From Nitrososphaerota archaeon (GTDB lineage Archaea > Thermoproteota > Nitrososphaeria > Nitrososphaerales > CADDZS01), in contig JAJPHP010000050.1 of the NCBI GenBank assembly GCA_021325255.1, positions 1 to 64,000 on the forward strand: 64,000 bases of DNA, given 5' to 3'. Both the position numbers and the translations under genes were made by a program. The notes beneath the pieces are model-generated. The model ran no database searches and was not told the origin of the DNA. It saw only the letters and a list, made by a program, of their open reading frames with translations. Each line of letters starts with the position of its first letter. Positions within the stretch are counted from its first letter, which is position 1. Positions 8,690 to 18,080 of this stretch are shown here, piece after piece.

Positions 8690-9768
8690 GGACGTTACGC
8701 TTTGGGTTTGACTCTGGCAACGATAGGCGGCTCTTTTCCTTCTACCCGCGCTTTTTTCGCTCGCAACGCCAGTCTCTGCAACCTCTCCCAGCGCTTCCCT
8801 CGTAGGTTTCAATAGACCAGGGAATGTCCTAATAACAGACCAGTTCAACAACAGGGTGATTGAGGTCAATCCTCAAACAAAGCAAATAGTGTGGAGCTTC
8901 GGATCTGGGAATCCCTCTCTGCAATCCCGGTCCTCATGCCATCATAGGTACTAGCGACGCAGAACGCATTTCCGGCGGACTCACGCTCATCGCGGGAACT
9001 TGAATACCTCCCGGGACAATTCCACAGATGCCTAATGGATGCGTTGACAATCGAGTCATAGTAGTCAACCAAGAAGGAGACATCGTGTGGCAATACGGCG
9101 TGGCGGGAAAAACGGGGTCAGCACCCAACCGATTGAGTACGCCAGTATTCGCAATTCAGCTTCCAAACCATGACATTCTGATCACAGACCAGGGAAACAA
9201 CAGAATCATTGAGGTCAACTTGCAAAAGCAGGTCGTATGGTCTTACGGACCCACAGCGGCCCCGGCGCTCTAAATAGCCCAAACTCTGCCGAACTGCTCC
9301 CAAGGACATATTCTTATCGCTGATGAAAACGACAACAGAGTAATCGAAATCACAAGAGCAGGTAACATAATCTGGCAGGACAATCAGGGCCTCATGACCG
9401 TAGCCTTCGCGAGCAGGCTTCCGAAAGGAGACACTCTGATCACCGACTCTGGGCACGCGAGAATAGTCGAGGTATCACCAGATAAGAAGGTCGTATTCCA
9501 GTACTTCACCAACAGGGCCGAAAACAGCAACCCCAATCCACTTCCAACCAATGCCGTGCGCATCTCGAACGGCGACACGATAATTGCGGATCAGTTCAAT
9601 TCTCGGGTAATCCTGATCACCCCTCAGAAGCAAATCGTTTTCCAGTACGGCAAGACAGATTTCACAGGGAATGGATTCAATCTGCTGTACGACCCGTATA
9701 CTGGATTCGTGATCGGCGGCTACACAGGGCAGACGCCTCCGCCACCATCTTTCTTCCTTGGTGACTAG
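8690..9768 (+). pseudogene. secreted beta-propeller (NHL/arylsulfotransferase-like) protein, multiply frameshifted
   Basis: Repeated blades with the pattern ILITDQ-N-RVIEVN-VVWSYG are read in turn from all three frames: around 8825-8925 (VLITDQFNNRVIEV, IVWSFGSG), 8925-9000 in another frame (CNPGPH), 9028-9262 (DNRVIVVNQEGDIVWQYG, DILITDQGNNRIIEV), about 9262-9300 (ALNSPNSAELL), and 9304-9768 (HILIADENDNRVIEI, DTLITDSGHARIVEV, DTIIADQFNSRVILI). An N-terminal stretch near 8710-8790 reads like a signal peptide but is also split. At least four frameshifts are needed to join the parts. The intact protein would be a secreted six- or seven-bladed propeller of around 350 residues. Function is unknown. 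Confidence 0.8.
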
Positions 9769-10228
9769 AAATTCAGTGGATAGTGGCCTGAAAGCAACAC
9801 TTCCTATTCAGCGGACGCCGGCCAGGATGATGTATTGCCATAATTTTTCAGGCAACACTCCCTTCCCTTGCCGGAGAAGGGCGTCCAAGCTCAGAGCAGG
9901 GGCAAGAAGACAATAATCAGTGCTCCTCTGCATGAATCCAATCTTCCCAATCGAGAAGACTCAGGATCCCAAATCAACAGATCCTAGAGAGAGTCGTGGT
10001 GATCGAAGCAAATATGACAATAGTATCTTCAAACACAAGCGACTAAGCAGCAAATGTCGCTCTGACAAAAGCTATTGACGGAAAGGACTAAAAGATGTTT
10101 CCTCCTGATTCTCATGTTCTTCACTAGATTCTAAAGATTGACCCCAACCTAAGATGTGAATCTGGTCTCTCTCGATACTCTACCATAAATAGAAGACGAA
10201 GGAAGAGCTACTTCTTAGATTCAACCTG
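9769..10228. other. intergenic region before the dehydrogenase gene
   Basis: No supported gene. GCCTGAAA at about 9788 and TTTTTCAGGC near 9845 form a distant inverted repeat. A TATA-like ATAAATAG at about 10185 lies 36 bases before the TTG start at 10229 and is the likely promoter of the dehydrogenase gene. Confidence 0.4.
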
Positions 10229-11701
10229 TTGACATCTCAGAACGAAAATGCACCAGTCTTGAAATATTACGTCGCAGGTAGATGGAAAGATTCCAGCTCG
10301 AGAGATCTACATCCGACATTCAATCCGTCGAGTGGAGAAGTTCTTGCGCAGGTGCCTTACGCACCAAAGGAAGAAGTCGATGAAGCTGTCGAGTCATCGC
10401 AGGAGGCTTTCGCTCAGTGGAGTGCTCTGCCAATCACAGAGCGCGTAAAATACCTCTTCAAGATGAAGTACTTCTTCGAAGAGAGACTGGAGGAACTCGC
10501 AAAGCTCAACAGCGAAAATCACGGAAAGACCATCGTGGAAAGCAGGGGAGATTTGCGAAGAGCTATAGACAACATCGATGCTGCAATCGCGGTCGCCTAT
10601 ACAATTTCCAAGGGAGAGGCCGTGGATCAAATTGCTGCGGGAGTTGACGAGAGCGTGGTCAAAGAGCCGCTCGGCGTCTTTACAATAGTTTGTCCTTTCA
10701 ACTTCCCCTTGATGATTCCATTCTGGTTTATCCCCTACGCCATAGTGCTTGGAAACACTCTCGTTGTAAAGCCCAGCGAGATAACTCCGGTTCCGATGGA
10801 CGGAGCGATGAAGATCATTGCAAATGAAGTAAAACTGCCACCCGGAATTCTCAATATCGTCCATGGTGGAAGGCAGACAGTAGAGTCACTTATCTCAAAC
10901 AGAGACATCAAGGGTGTCGCATTCGTAGGTTCCACACCTGTTGCAAAGCAGGTCTACAAGCTTGCAGGAGAGCACGGGAAAAGAGCATTGGTAAATGGCG
11001 GAGCAAAGAACAGCATCGTCGTTATGCCCGACGCTGATCTAGGCTCCACTGTGCCCGCCATGGTATCCTCTTTCTTTGGGAACGCCGGCCAAAGATGTCT
11101 TGCTGGATCAAACCTTGTCGCGGTAGGCAACGTCCACGATGACTTGTTGAGCAAGTTCAAGTCAGCTGCGATGAAGATGAAAATTGGCTACGCGCTCGAA
11201 GAAGACGTGGACATGGGGCCCGTTGTTTCAAGAGGAGCGAAAGAGAGAATCTCGTCCAATGTAGAAAAGGGGCTGAGCGAGGGCGCAAAACTTGTAATTG
11301 ACGGAAGAGCCTTGCGCATTGAAAAGTTTCCCAACGGATTCTACCTCGGGCCGACAATATTCGACGATGTGAGCTCGGACATGAGCATCTCAAGGACCGA
11401 GATTTTCGGCCCGGTTGCGAGCACAATTCAAACCGGCAGTCTCGACGAAGCTATTGAATTCATCAACAAAGGGACCGAGTTTGGAAATATGGCGAGCATC
11501 TTTACGACGAACGGGAGAAGCGCCCGAGAATTTCGCACGAAGGTGAATGCAGGAAACATCGGAATCAACATCGGAGTCGCATCGCCCGCTGCAAACTTTC
11601 CGTTCGGTGGGAGGAAGGAATCGTTCTACGGCACGCTCCACGCGCAGATTGACACGGTTGACTTCTTCACCGACAAGAAGGTAACAATTGCGCGCTGGTA
11701 G
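10229..11701 (+). CDS. iolA: CoA-acylating methylmalonate/malonate-semialdehyde dehydrogenase (IolA/MmsA-like)
   Basis: 490 residues, the normal length for aldehyde dehydrogenases. The catalytic Cys290 lies in GQRCLAG, and the usual general-base Glu of hydrolytic aldehyde dehydrogenases is replaced by Asn261 in GGAKN, a hallmark of the CoA-dependent methylmalonate-semialdehyde dehydrogenase branch. PFNFPLMIPFW and the final NFPFGGRKESFYG are also typical of that branch. In inositol breakdown IolA turns malonate semialdehyde, NAD and CoA into acetyl-CoA, CO2 and NADH. It is the first gene of the left arm of the inositol locus, followed by the aminotransferase and IolB. TTG start, with a TATA-like element about 40 bases upstream. 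Confidence 0.88.
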   Translation: MTSQNENAPVLKYYVAGRWKDSSSRDLHPTFNPSSGEVLAQVPYAPKEEVDEAVESSQEAFAQWSALPITERVKYLFKMKYFFEERLEELAKLNSENHGKTIVESRGDLRRAIDNIDAAIAVAYTISKGEAVDQIAAGVDESVVKEPLGVFTIVCPFNFPLMIPFWFIPYAIVLGNTLVVKPSEITPVPMDGAMKIIANEVKLPPGILNIVHGGRQTVESLISNRDIKGVAFVGSTPVAKQVYKLAGEHGKRALVNGGAKNSIVVMPDADLGSTVPAMVSSFFGNAGQRCLAGSNLVAVGNVHDDLLSKFKSAAMKMKIGYALEEDVDMGPVVSRGAKERISSNVEKGLSEGAKLVIDGRALRIEKFPNGFYLGPTIFDDVSSDMSISRTEIFGPVASTIQTGSLDEAIEFINKGTEFGNMASIFTTNGRSAREFRTKVNAGNIGINIGVASPAANFPFGGRKESFYGTLHAQIDTVDFFTDKKVTIARW

Positions 11702-11764
11702 GGTTCAAGGCAACTTCTGAATTGCAATCACAAGATGCAGAACGCGAATGTTCGGTTGATTAAA

Positions 11765-11771
11765 TTTAAAT
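11765..11771 (+). promoter_or_regulatory. TATA box for the aminotransferase gene
   Basis: TTTAAAT inside the AT-rich run TTAAATTTAAATC, about 42 bases before the TTG start at 11813. The position fits an archaeal promoter with a short leader, so the aminotransferase-IolB pair may have its own promoter in addition to that of the dehydrogenase gene. Confidence 0.5.
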
Positions 11772-11812
11772 CGGGCAGTCAGACCCGTGCTTGAAAGTCG
11801 GGAGTCTTCTTT

Positions 11813-13069
11813 TTGGTTTCAACAAGTGCAAAGAAAAATTCATTGGCACTTTACGGGGGTAAGCCTGTTAGAGAAAAGCCATTACCAGTAATGCACCCCG
11901 GCGCAACTTTCTTCGACAACGCCGAAGTGAACGCCGTGCTCGAGGTCTTGAAGGCGCAGTCTCCCTACCGTTTTTACGGCCCTAATTTCCTAAACATCAC
12001 GGGCAAATTCGAGGTCGAATTTAAAAGATACGTCGGAACTACGTACGCCCTCGCTGTAACTTCCGGTACTGCCGCGCTTCACACAGCCCTAAGAGGGCTA
12101 GGCATAGGTCCCGGCGATGAAGTGATCATCCCCACTTACTCGTGGGTTGCTTGCCCCAGCGCCGTTGTGGCAACCGGCGCAACACCCGTGCTTGCCAACG
12201 TCGACGAGTCACTGACTCTCGACCCGGATGACGTTGAGCGAAGGATTACCAACCGAACAAAAGCGATCATGGCGGTGCACATCAGGGGTGTTCCGTGCGA
12301 CCTCGATCAGATCGCAAAGATTGCAAAGCGATACCAGGTCGACTTGCTGGAAGACGTGGCTCAGTGTGGCGGAGGGAGCTACCACGGAAAGAAACTCGGC
12401 TCAATCGGAGACATCGGAACATTCAGCTTTCAGTTGAACAAGATGATTTCAGCGGGCGAGGGGGGCGCGGTCGTGACCAACGACCAAACCACGTATGAGC
12501 GCTGTCTGATGTTCCACGACACCGGTACGCCCTACCGCGGACTCGAAGAAAAGGAACTGAGATACTCGATTCGACCTTTTCCAGGGTTAAACTATCGCGC
12601 CAATGAAATTTCCTCCGCGATACTTCGCGTGCAGCTGACAAAGATGGACACAATAATCAGAAAGATAAGAGAAACCAAATCAAAGATCAAAAGTGGTATT
12701 TCCGATATCCCAGGGTTAAAGTTCCGAAAAATACCTGACCCCGAGGGCGAGGTCGCCGTCGGCCTGGTCTTCTTCACGGAGAGCAAGGAGAAGGCGACCC
12801 TTTTCAAAGATGCCCTGATGGCTGAGAACATCAGGACGCCAAGCGGATCGTACCCCGGAGTGGTCTACGAACCCGGCAGAAACGACGGACACGTTTTCAT
12901 GCACTGGGGGCATCTGCTACCAGGCATTGAAAGAGTGAGTGCTCAATATCAGCAGACTCTCGACCTCTTGAGTAGGGCAGTCCACATAGACATCAGTCCT
13001 CTCGACGGCGAGCAGGAGATCAGCGACATAATCGAAGGGATACGAAAGGTTTCGACCGCGATTCTATAG
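11813..13069 (+). CDS. DegT/DnrJ/EryC1-family PLP aminotransferase
   Basis: 418 residues. PLP-binding features are clear: SGTAALHTAL after the first helices, LLEDVAQCGGG with the Asp that contacts the pyridine nitrogen, and the Schiff-base Lys210 in FQLNKMISAGEGG. The start MVSTSAKKNSLALYGGKPVRE is typical. The family transaminates keto-sugars and keto-inositols (the StsC and BtrS type enzymes act on scyllo-inosose). Lying 12 bases before IolB and after IolA, it may feed amino-inositols into the pathway as scyllo-inosose or draw from it. That substrate is inference from position; cell-surface sugar synthesis is the alternative. Confidence 0.85.
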   Translation: MVSTSAKKNSLALYGGKPVREKPLPVMHPGATFFDNAEVNAVLEVLKAQSPYRFYGPNFLNITGKFEVEFKRYVGTTYALAVTSGTAALHTALRGLGIGPGDEVIIPTYSWVACPSAVVATGATPVLANVDESLTLDPDDVERRITNRTKAIMAVHIRGVPCDLDQIAKIAKRYQVDLLEDVAQCGGGSYHGKKLGSIGDIGTFSFQLNKMISAGEGGAVVTNDQTTYERCLMFHDTGTPYRGLEEKELRYSIRPFPGLNYRANEISSAILRVQLTKMDTIIRKIRETKSKIKSGISDIPGLKFRKIPDPEGEVAVGLVFFTESKEKATLFKDALMAENIRTPSGSYPGVVYEPGRNDGHVFMHWGHLLPGIERVSAQYQQTLDLLSRAVHIDISPLDGEQEISDIIEGIRKVSTAIL

Positions 13070-13080
13070 GTGTTATAAGA

Positions 13081-13833
13081 ATGCTGATCAAAGATAAGAA
13101 GCAAGTCTACGACACTCTCGTCCCGATCTTCGACCATCAAGGATATGCTATGTACTGCTACAAGAGTCGCTCCCGATTCACAAAGAAACTCTCGAATCTA
13201 GCGCCAAACGGGAAGGAAAGGATCGTATTCAGCCTGAAGGGGCCAATCCTAGTGAACGGGAACAAGCTCGAAGAGAAGGACATGGCATACATTCCAGTCG
13301 ATCAAAGCGTTGAGATTGGATCAGACGGCGAGGCCATCCTGTTTATAGCTGAGACGCACGGAGCAAAGAAGTACGACCCCTACATCAGGAGATACAAGGA
13401 TGCTCCGCGAATGCAAATTGGGCAGCCCACTTTTCGAAGATCCGTCGTGGTAACAATTGGGGAAAAGGATCCGGCGAACAGGTTCATCGCCGGGTACGTC
13501 GAAGACTCCCTAGGCGAGTGGAGCAGCTATCCGCCGCACAAGCACGACGACAAACCCGAAGCGTACCTCTTCTACGGCGTAGATCCGGGTTTCGCAGTCC
13601 AGCTCGTCCTCGACGGCGACGATGAAAAGGCCTTCGTCGTTCACGACTACGACACCGTGCTGATACCAAAGGGGTATCATCCACACGTCAATACATCTCT
13701 CACCGGGAGCAATTATGCGTGGATAATCTCTGCGCCTCCAGACAATAGGAACCTTGGTGTAGACATTCACCCAGCCTTCAAGAATGTAAATCTGGGAAGG
13801 TCACACCTCACAATTCACGAAAAGAGCAAGTGA
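13081..13833 (+). CDS. iolB: 5-deoxy-glucuronate isomerase (IolB-like)
   Basis: 250 residues, bicupin IolB/KduI superfamily. The second cupin carries the metal site: His153 and His155 in PPHKHDD, Glu160 in KPEAYLFYG, and His200/His202 in GYHPHV. The run SSYPPHKHD followed by EAYLFYG is characteristic of IolB. IolB turns 5-deoxy-D-glucuronate into 5-dehydro-2-deoxy-D-gluconate (2-deoxy-5-keto-gluconate), the step between IolD and IolC. ATG start 12 bases after the aminotransferase stop, so the two are co-transcribed. It completes the pathway together with the genes at 24105-28917. Confidence 0.88.
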   Translation: MLIKDKKQVYDTLVPIFDHQGYAMYCYKSRSRFTKKLSNLAPNGKERIVFSLKGPILVNGNKLEEKDMAYIPVDQSVEIGSDGEAILFIAETHGAKKYDPYIRRYKDAPRMQIGQPTFRRSVVVTIGEKDPANRFIAGYVEDSLGEWSSYPPHKHDDKPEAYLFYGVDPGFAVQLVLDGDDEKAFVVHDYDTVLIPKGYHPHVNTSLTGSNYAWIISAPPDNRNLGVDIHPAFKNVNLGRSHLTIHEKSK

Positions 13834-14007
13834 AAAAGAACGACCCTTCAGGGACTCTCTTCTCATCAATGACTTCGGGAATCTTTTTCACTTTCCTCTT
13901 TTTTGCGGGGAAAGTCTTCGTCGCTTCTCCTGGGAATATCTTAAATTTCATTACGAGATCTTTCTCGCCTCTGCTACTCCTATTATCTTGCAGATTGGTA
14001 TTCATTG

Positions 14008-14937
14008 ATGATGAACTCCCGGAACAGCACCAAGTTTGTTTTCATTGGGTACCTTACGGCCGTAGGGGCGGCCTTGGCTTCCGGACTGATGCCCAGCGTC
14101 TCTAAACCAATTCTTGCTAACGTGAACCCGCTTTTCTTCACGGCAATAGTCACTCTCGCGCCCGCGCTGTGGTTCACCCCAATTTCGATGAGGTCGAGGG
14201 AGAACAAGCGCATGAGGAGGGGAGGGTATCTGATTTTGGGTGCAACCGCCGTAGCAGGCAGCTTGGTCGCACCGTACATTTACTTTCTAGGAGTGCAGGA
14301 GACCGCAGCCTCCAACGCGGCTCTACTTGCAAACGGCGAGATGCTCTTCACGGTACTGATTGCGATGATGTTCTTCGGCGAGCGTCTCTCGAGGAAGGGG
14401 GTCCTAGCCCTCACGATACTCGCGATAGGAATTATCACCGTGATAACGAACCTGCAATTTTCCACCTCACTTGAGGATTTCATCCAGCCTGGAAGCATCC
14501 TAATCCTCGTTGCTACTTTGCTCTGGGGTGTAGATAACAACGTAACAAGCGCGATAACCGACCGGGTGAATGTTGCGAGAATAATTCAACTCAAGGCGCT
14601 GATCTCGGGGGCCGGGCTACTGCTGATCGCATTCCTCGCAGGAGCAGCCACGGTGAGCAGCACCAGCGAGCTAATCCAGGTCATAGCTTTTGGCATAATT
14701 CTTTTCAGCGGAGGTGTCTTTTTGAGTATAGAGACTCTCAAGAGGCTCGGCGCAATAACGACCACTATCGTCTTCCCGATCAACTCGATGTCTGGCCTAG
14801 TATTTGCCTTCATTTTACTTGGGGAGAACATTACGCTGCTTCAGATTTGCTCGGTCGTTCTAATGTTGTTCGGAATATACCTCCTCACGAGAAAAGGGAG
14901 TGTCGTTAGGGAGGGGATCTTCCTCGAGCAGATCTAG
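14008..14937 (+). CDS. EamA/DMT-superfamily membrane transporter
   Basis: About 309 residues with ten hydrophobic helices arranged as two EamA halves (about 10-140 and 155-295). AASNAALLANGEMLFTVLIAMMFFGERLSRKG marks the first half and VFPINSMSGLVFAFILLGE the second. TTG at 14005 and ATGs at 14008 and 14011 are alternative starts; I use 14008. Drug/metabolite transporters move small organic molecules, in either direction. It follows IolB with a gap of about 170 bases holding a TATA-like TTAAATTT at about 13940, and its end overlaps the convergent OppF-type gene by 4 bases. The substrate is unknown. Confidence 0.85.
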   Translation: MMNSRNSTKFVFIGYLTAVGAALASGLMPSVSKPILANVNPLFFTAIVTLAPALWFTPISMRSRENKRMRRGGYLILGATAVAGSLVAPYIYFLGVQETAASNAALLANGEMLFTVLIAMMFFGERLSRKGVLALTILAIGIITVITNLQFSTSLEDFIQPGSILILVATLLWGVDNNVTSAITDRVNVARIIQLKALISGAGLLLIAFLAGAATVSSTSELIQVIAFGIILFSGGVFLSIETLKRLGAITTTIVFPINSMSGLVFAFILLGENITLLQICSVVLMLFGIYLLTRKGSVVREGIFLEQI

Positions 14938-15944
14938 GCGATCTTCTCCGCGAGGTGGCAGGCAACGGATTGTCCCGGCCCGATTCCTCTCAGCTCGGGA
15001 ATTTTCTCCCTACAAATCTGTTCGGCGTAAGGACACCTCGGGTTAAATTTGCACCCGCTCGGCGGGTTTATCACCGAAGGGACTTCTCCCCTGATTTCTG
15101 TAGTCAGGAGCGTCCTCTTCCATGGGTTTGGAATCGGCGCAGAAGCGATTAGAGTCTTTGTGTAAGGGTGTCTTGGGTTTGCGATGACAGATGCGGTGGG
15201 TCCGTTTTCCACGACGCTGCCAGCGTACATCACCACGAGAAAGTCGGAGAGATACTCCGCGACCGAAATGTTGTGGGTGATGAGAATGTACGTGAGGTTG
15301 TAGTTGGTCTGGAGACCGAGGAGAAGATTGAGGATTTGAGCTTGCACGGATGCATCCAGCGCGCTCGTCGGCTCGTCGAGTATCACTAGCTTGGGCTGCG
15401 GTGCGATAGCACGAGCAATTGCAACCCTCTGCTTCTGTCCGCCGCTCAGGTGCGCTGGCAGACGATAAGCATGCTCTTGAGATAATCCAACGGCCTTCAG
15501 GCTTTCCATGACCATCGCGTCTATAGCCTCTTCCTTGACAGCCAAAAGTCCGCGGCAGGGCTCAGCGATGATGTCTTTGACCTTCAATCTTGGATCTAGC
15601 GAAGAGTCGGGGTCCTGGAAGACCATCTGCATGTCCCGGTATAGTGTCTTGTAATTGACGTTATGCGCCTTGCCATCGCCGTCGACTAACACCTTTCCGT
15701 TGAAAGTGATGTGACCCGAGGTTGGAGGCGATAGCAGGGTGATCGCCCTAGCAAGTGTTGTCTTTCCGCAGCCTGATTCTCCGAGTATAGCCACTGTCTT
15801 GCCCTTTGGCACTCTAATGGAAACGTCATCCACGGCCCGGACGAACCTGGCCTTGCCCCGATCGAAGGGGTTGAAGTTCCTGCGGATCCGATAGTACTTC
15901 TTCAGGTGGCTTGCGACGAGTATGTCGTCATCGCTCTCAGCCAT
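14934..15944 (-). CDS. ABC transporter ATPase, OppF/DppF type
   Basis: Walker A GESGCGKTT, Q loop in MVFQDPDSSLDPR, signature LSGGQKQRVAIARA, Walker B LVILDEPTSALD and a C-terminal oligopeptide/dipeptide extension with CKFNPRCPYAEQIC (Cys motif seen in this subfamily, a probable iron-sulfur site in some members). The start at ATG 15944 lies 5 bases after the OppD-type stop; a longer in-frame start at 15986 would overlap that gene. It provides ATP hydrolysis for the importer encoded by the genes upstream (15950-22107). Its partner proteins suggest use for inositol-related solutes, but the subfamily carries peptides, nickel and oligosaccharides as well. Confidence 0.9.
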   Translation of the reverse strand: MAESDDDILVASHLKKYYRIRRNFNPFDRGKARFVRAVDDVSIRVPKGKTVAILGESGCGKTTLARAITLLSPPTSGHITFNGKVLVDGDGKAHNVNYKTLYRDMQMVFQDPDSSLDPRLKVKDIIAEPCRGLLAVKEEAIDAMVMESLKAVGLSQEHAYRLPAHLSGGQKQRVAIARAIAPQPKLVILDEPTSALDASVQAQILNLLLGLQTNYNLTYILITHNISVAEYLSDFLVVMYAGSVVENGPTASVIANPRHPYTKTLIASAPIPNPWKRTLLTTEIRGEVPSVINPPSGCKFNPRCPYAEQICREKIPELRGIGPGQSVACHLAEKIA

Positions 15945-15949
15945 CTCGC

Positions 15950-17104
15950 TCAACTTGTTCTCGACTCTCCCGAATACAAAAAGCACGCGACCCTGTGATT
16001 TGGTCTTGTTTCAACCAACCGCGGTCTCCTCTGAGTGCAAACCGGCATCGCGCTCGGGCATCTGGAAGCATACTTGCATCCGACGAATGGCTTTGAGAGG
16101 TCAGGAACTGATCCGGGAATGGGCTTTAGTTTCGCCTTGTCCTTCGAGCCTACAGGAATGCATGAGAGGAGCCCCTTGCTGTACGGGTGAAGGGGTTCGC
16201 GGAACAAATCATACACGTCAGAGTCCTCGACGATGTCCCCCGCATACATCACTATTACTCTGTCTGCCACCTGGCTTGCGACCGCGAGGTCGTGAGTAAT
16301 CAAAAGGATGCTAGTGTTAACCTCGTCGATCAGCTCCTTCATCAATCTCAGCACCTGCGCCTGCGTCGTTACGTCAAGGGCCGTAGTAGGTTCATCCGCG
16401 ATGAGCAGAGCTGGCTTTTGCGCAAGAGCCATCGCGATCATCACTCTTTGCCTCATGCCGCCGGAAAGCTCGAAGGGGTACCTGTCGATGACTTGGTCAG
16501 CATCGGCGATCCGTACCTGCTTCAACACCTGGAGTACTTCGTCCTTCAGTAGCTTTACGAGACCGCCGCGACGAAATCTGGGCAGTCTTGAGGGCATGTC
16601 CGGTGTGTTCACCTTGTACGCCTTCTGCATGACATCGCTTTCAAGATCCAACCTCCTGTCTTTCTTTCGCTCCTCCCTGACCGCTATCGCCTCGGCTATC
16701 TGGTCGCCTACCTTGTAGACGGGGTTCAGGCTCGTCAGCGGTTCCTGGAATATCATGGCGATCTCCGTTCCCCTGAACTTTCGCCTGTCCTTTTCCTTCA
16801 ATTCGGTAAGCCTGGTTGATTTGTATTCAATCTTGCCTCCGGTAATCTTCGCAGGAGGCATCGCCAGCAACCCGATGATTGATAGTGCCAGAGTAGATTT
16901 CCCGCAACCTGATTCCCCGACGACGGCAACGAGTGTGTTCTGCCCTATCTCGAGATCTACATTGTCTAGCGCGAGAAGATTAGAATGCTTTGACTCGTAC
17001 GCTATGGAAAGGTCGGAGATTTTGAGAAGGCCATTGTTTTCGAGTGGCACAAGCTCCGAAGCCGAAGTCTCTCCCAGGGCAGAATTTTTTTCCAAAATAG
17101 TCAC
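15950..17104 (-). CDS. ABC transporter ATPase, OppD/DppD type
   Basis: 384 residues. Walker A GESGCGKST, Q loop MIFQEPLTSLNPV, signature LSGGMRQRVMIAMA, Walker B LLIADEPTTALD, and the C-terminal oligopeptide-type domain with GCKYASRCPSAMPVC. An insertion of about 30 residues (around 150-185, VMQKAYKVNTPDMP) is seen in archaeal members. It pairs with the OppF-type ATPase downstream to drive the importer. Gap of 16 bases to the permease upstream, so part of the same transcript. Confidence 0.9.
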   Translation of the reverse strand: MTILEKNSALGETSASELVPLENNGLLKISDLSIAYESKHSNLLALDNVDLEIGQNTLVAVVGESGCGKSTLALSIIGLLAMPPAKITGGKIEYKSTRLTELKEKDRRKFRGTEIAMIFQEPLTSLNPVYKVGDQIAEAIAVREERKKDRRLDLESDVMQKAYKVNTPDMPSRLPRFRRGGLVKLLKDEVLQVLKQVRIADADQVIDRYPFELSGGMRQRVMIAMALAQKPALLIADEPTTALDVTTQAQVLRLMKELIDEVNTSILLITHDLAVASQVADRVIVMYAGDIVEDSDVYDLFREPLHPYSKGLLSCIPVGSKDKAKLKPIPGSVPDLSKPFVGCKYASRCPSAMPVCTQRRPRLVETRPNHRVACFLYSGESRTS

Positions 17105-17120
17105 ATTCTTTTCATGTTCC

Positions 17121-18050
17121 CTACGACATCAAGGTGTTCTTGAGACCGTCGCCGAGGAGGCTAAATCCGATCACTCCCAGCGCAATAATCAACCCTGGAA
17201 AGAAAGGAAGCCATGGATACGAAAGCATGAAATCTTGGTAGGCGCTGACCATTTGTCCCCAGTCAGGGTAGGGTGGCCGGATGCCGAGCCCCAAGTAACT
17301 CAGCCCCGCATAGACCAAGATGACTGTGCCGATGTCGAGCGATGCGTAGACCAATAGCGTGAGAGAAATATTCGGGAGCGCATGCTTCAAGATGATCTTT
17401 GTCCTACCGGCGCCAGAAAGCCTGGCCGCTTCGATGTAGTTTTGATGCGCAATTTTTAGGGCCTCTCCCCTAGCAAGCCTCGCGTAGGGAGGCCACCATA
17501 TTATCATTAGGGCAACGGTCATGTTCGTGATACCCGGCCCGAGAGCAAGTGCGATTGACATCGCGAGCACCAGCGCAGGGATGGCAAAGAAAATATCCGT
17601 GATCCTCATGATCGCTTCGTCCAGAAGACCGCCGTGGAAAGCCGCGTAGCTCCCCACTATTGCTCCGATTACAAGCGCAAAAACAATAACGGCGACGCTT
17701 ACTCCAAGGTCGTTTGGAGTGGCGGTAATTATTCGACTGAAGACATCCCTACCCAGGTTGTCTGTGCCCATGAGGTGTGCAAGGGACGGCGCTGCATATT
17801 GCGGTCCTACGTTTGTCTTGATCGGGTTGTAGGGCGCAAGTAAAAATCCTACGGATTGAGCGACAAATTCAGCAATAGCTACAATTGCAAACGTCGCCAC
17901 GATTACAAATCCGATTAAAGCTCCCTTATCAGACTTGATCGAGCTCAAGATCGCCCTCAGCCTAACGACTGAGCTTGGATTCGAAGCTACGACGGCCTGT
18001 CCTTCTTCATCGGTTCTACTGTCTGCCGAAAGCATCGCTGATTGCCTCAA
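17121..18050 (-). CDS. ABC transporter permease, OppC/DppC type
   Basis: 309 residues. N-terminal cytoplasmic stretch, helix 1 at about 42-65, then after a loop with LAHLMGTDNLGRDVFSR five more helices. The EAA loop contacting the ATPase reads EAARLSGAGRTKIILKHALP. The C-terminal PYPDWGQMV is typical of the family. It forms the translocation pore with the OppB-type permease encoded 30 bases upstream. Confidence 0.9.
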   Translation of the reverse strand: MRQSAMLSADSRTDEEGQAVVASNPSSVVRLRAILSSIKSDKGALIGFVIVATFAIVAIAEFVAQSVGFLLAPYNPIKTNVGPQYAAPSLAHLMGTDNLGRDVFSRIITATPNDLGVSVAVIVFALVIGAIVGSYAAFHGGLLDEAIMRITDIFFAIPALVLAMSIALALGPGITNMTVALMIIWWPPYARLARGEALKIAHQNYIEAARLSGAGRTKIILKHALPNISLTLLVYASLDIGTVILVYAGLSYLGLGIRPPYPDWGQMVSAYQDFMLSYPWLPFFPGLIIALGVIGFSLLGDGLKNTLMS

Positions 18051-18080
18051 TATCCTCTCTGATTTTCTAAGGAATATGAC

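Noticed and set aside
9788..9855. Short repeats GCAACACTTCC/GCAACACTCCC and GCCTGAAA/TTTCAGGC as insertion-sequence ends
   Set aside because: No transposase remnant lies between them and the match is short.
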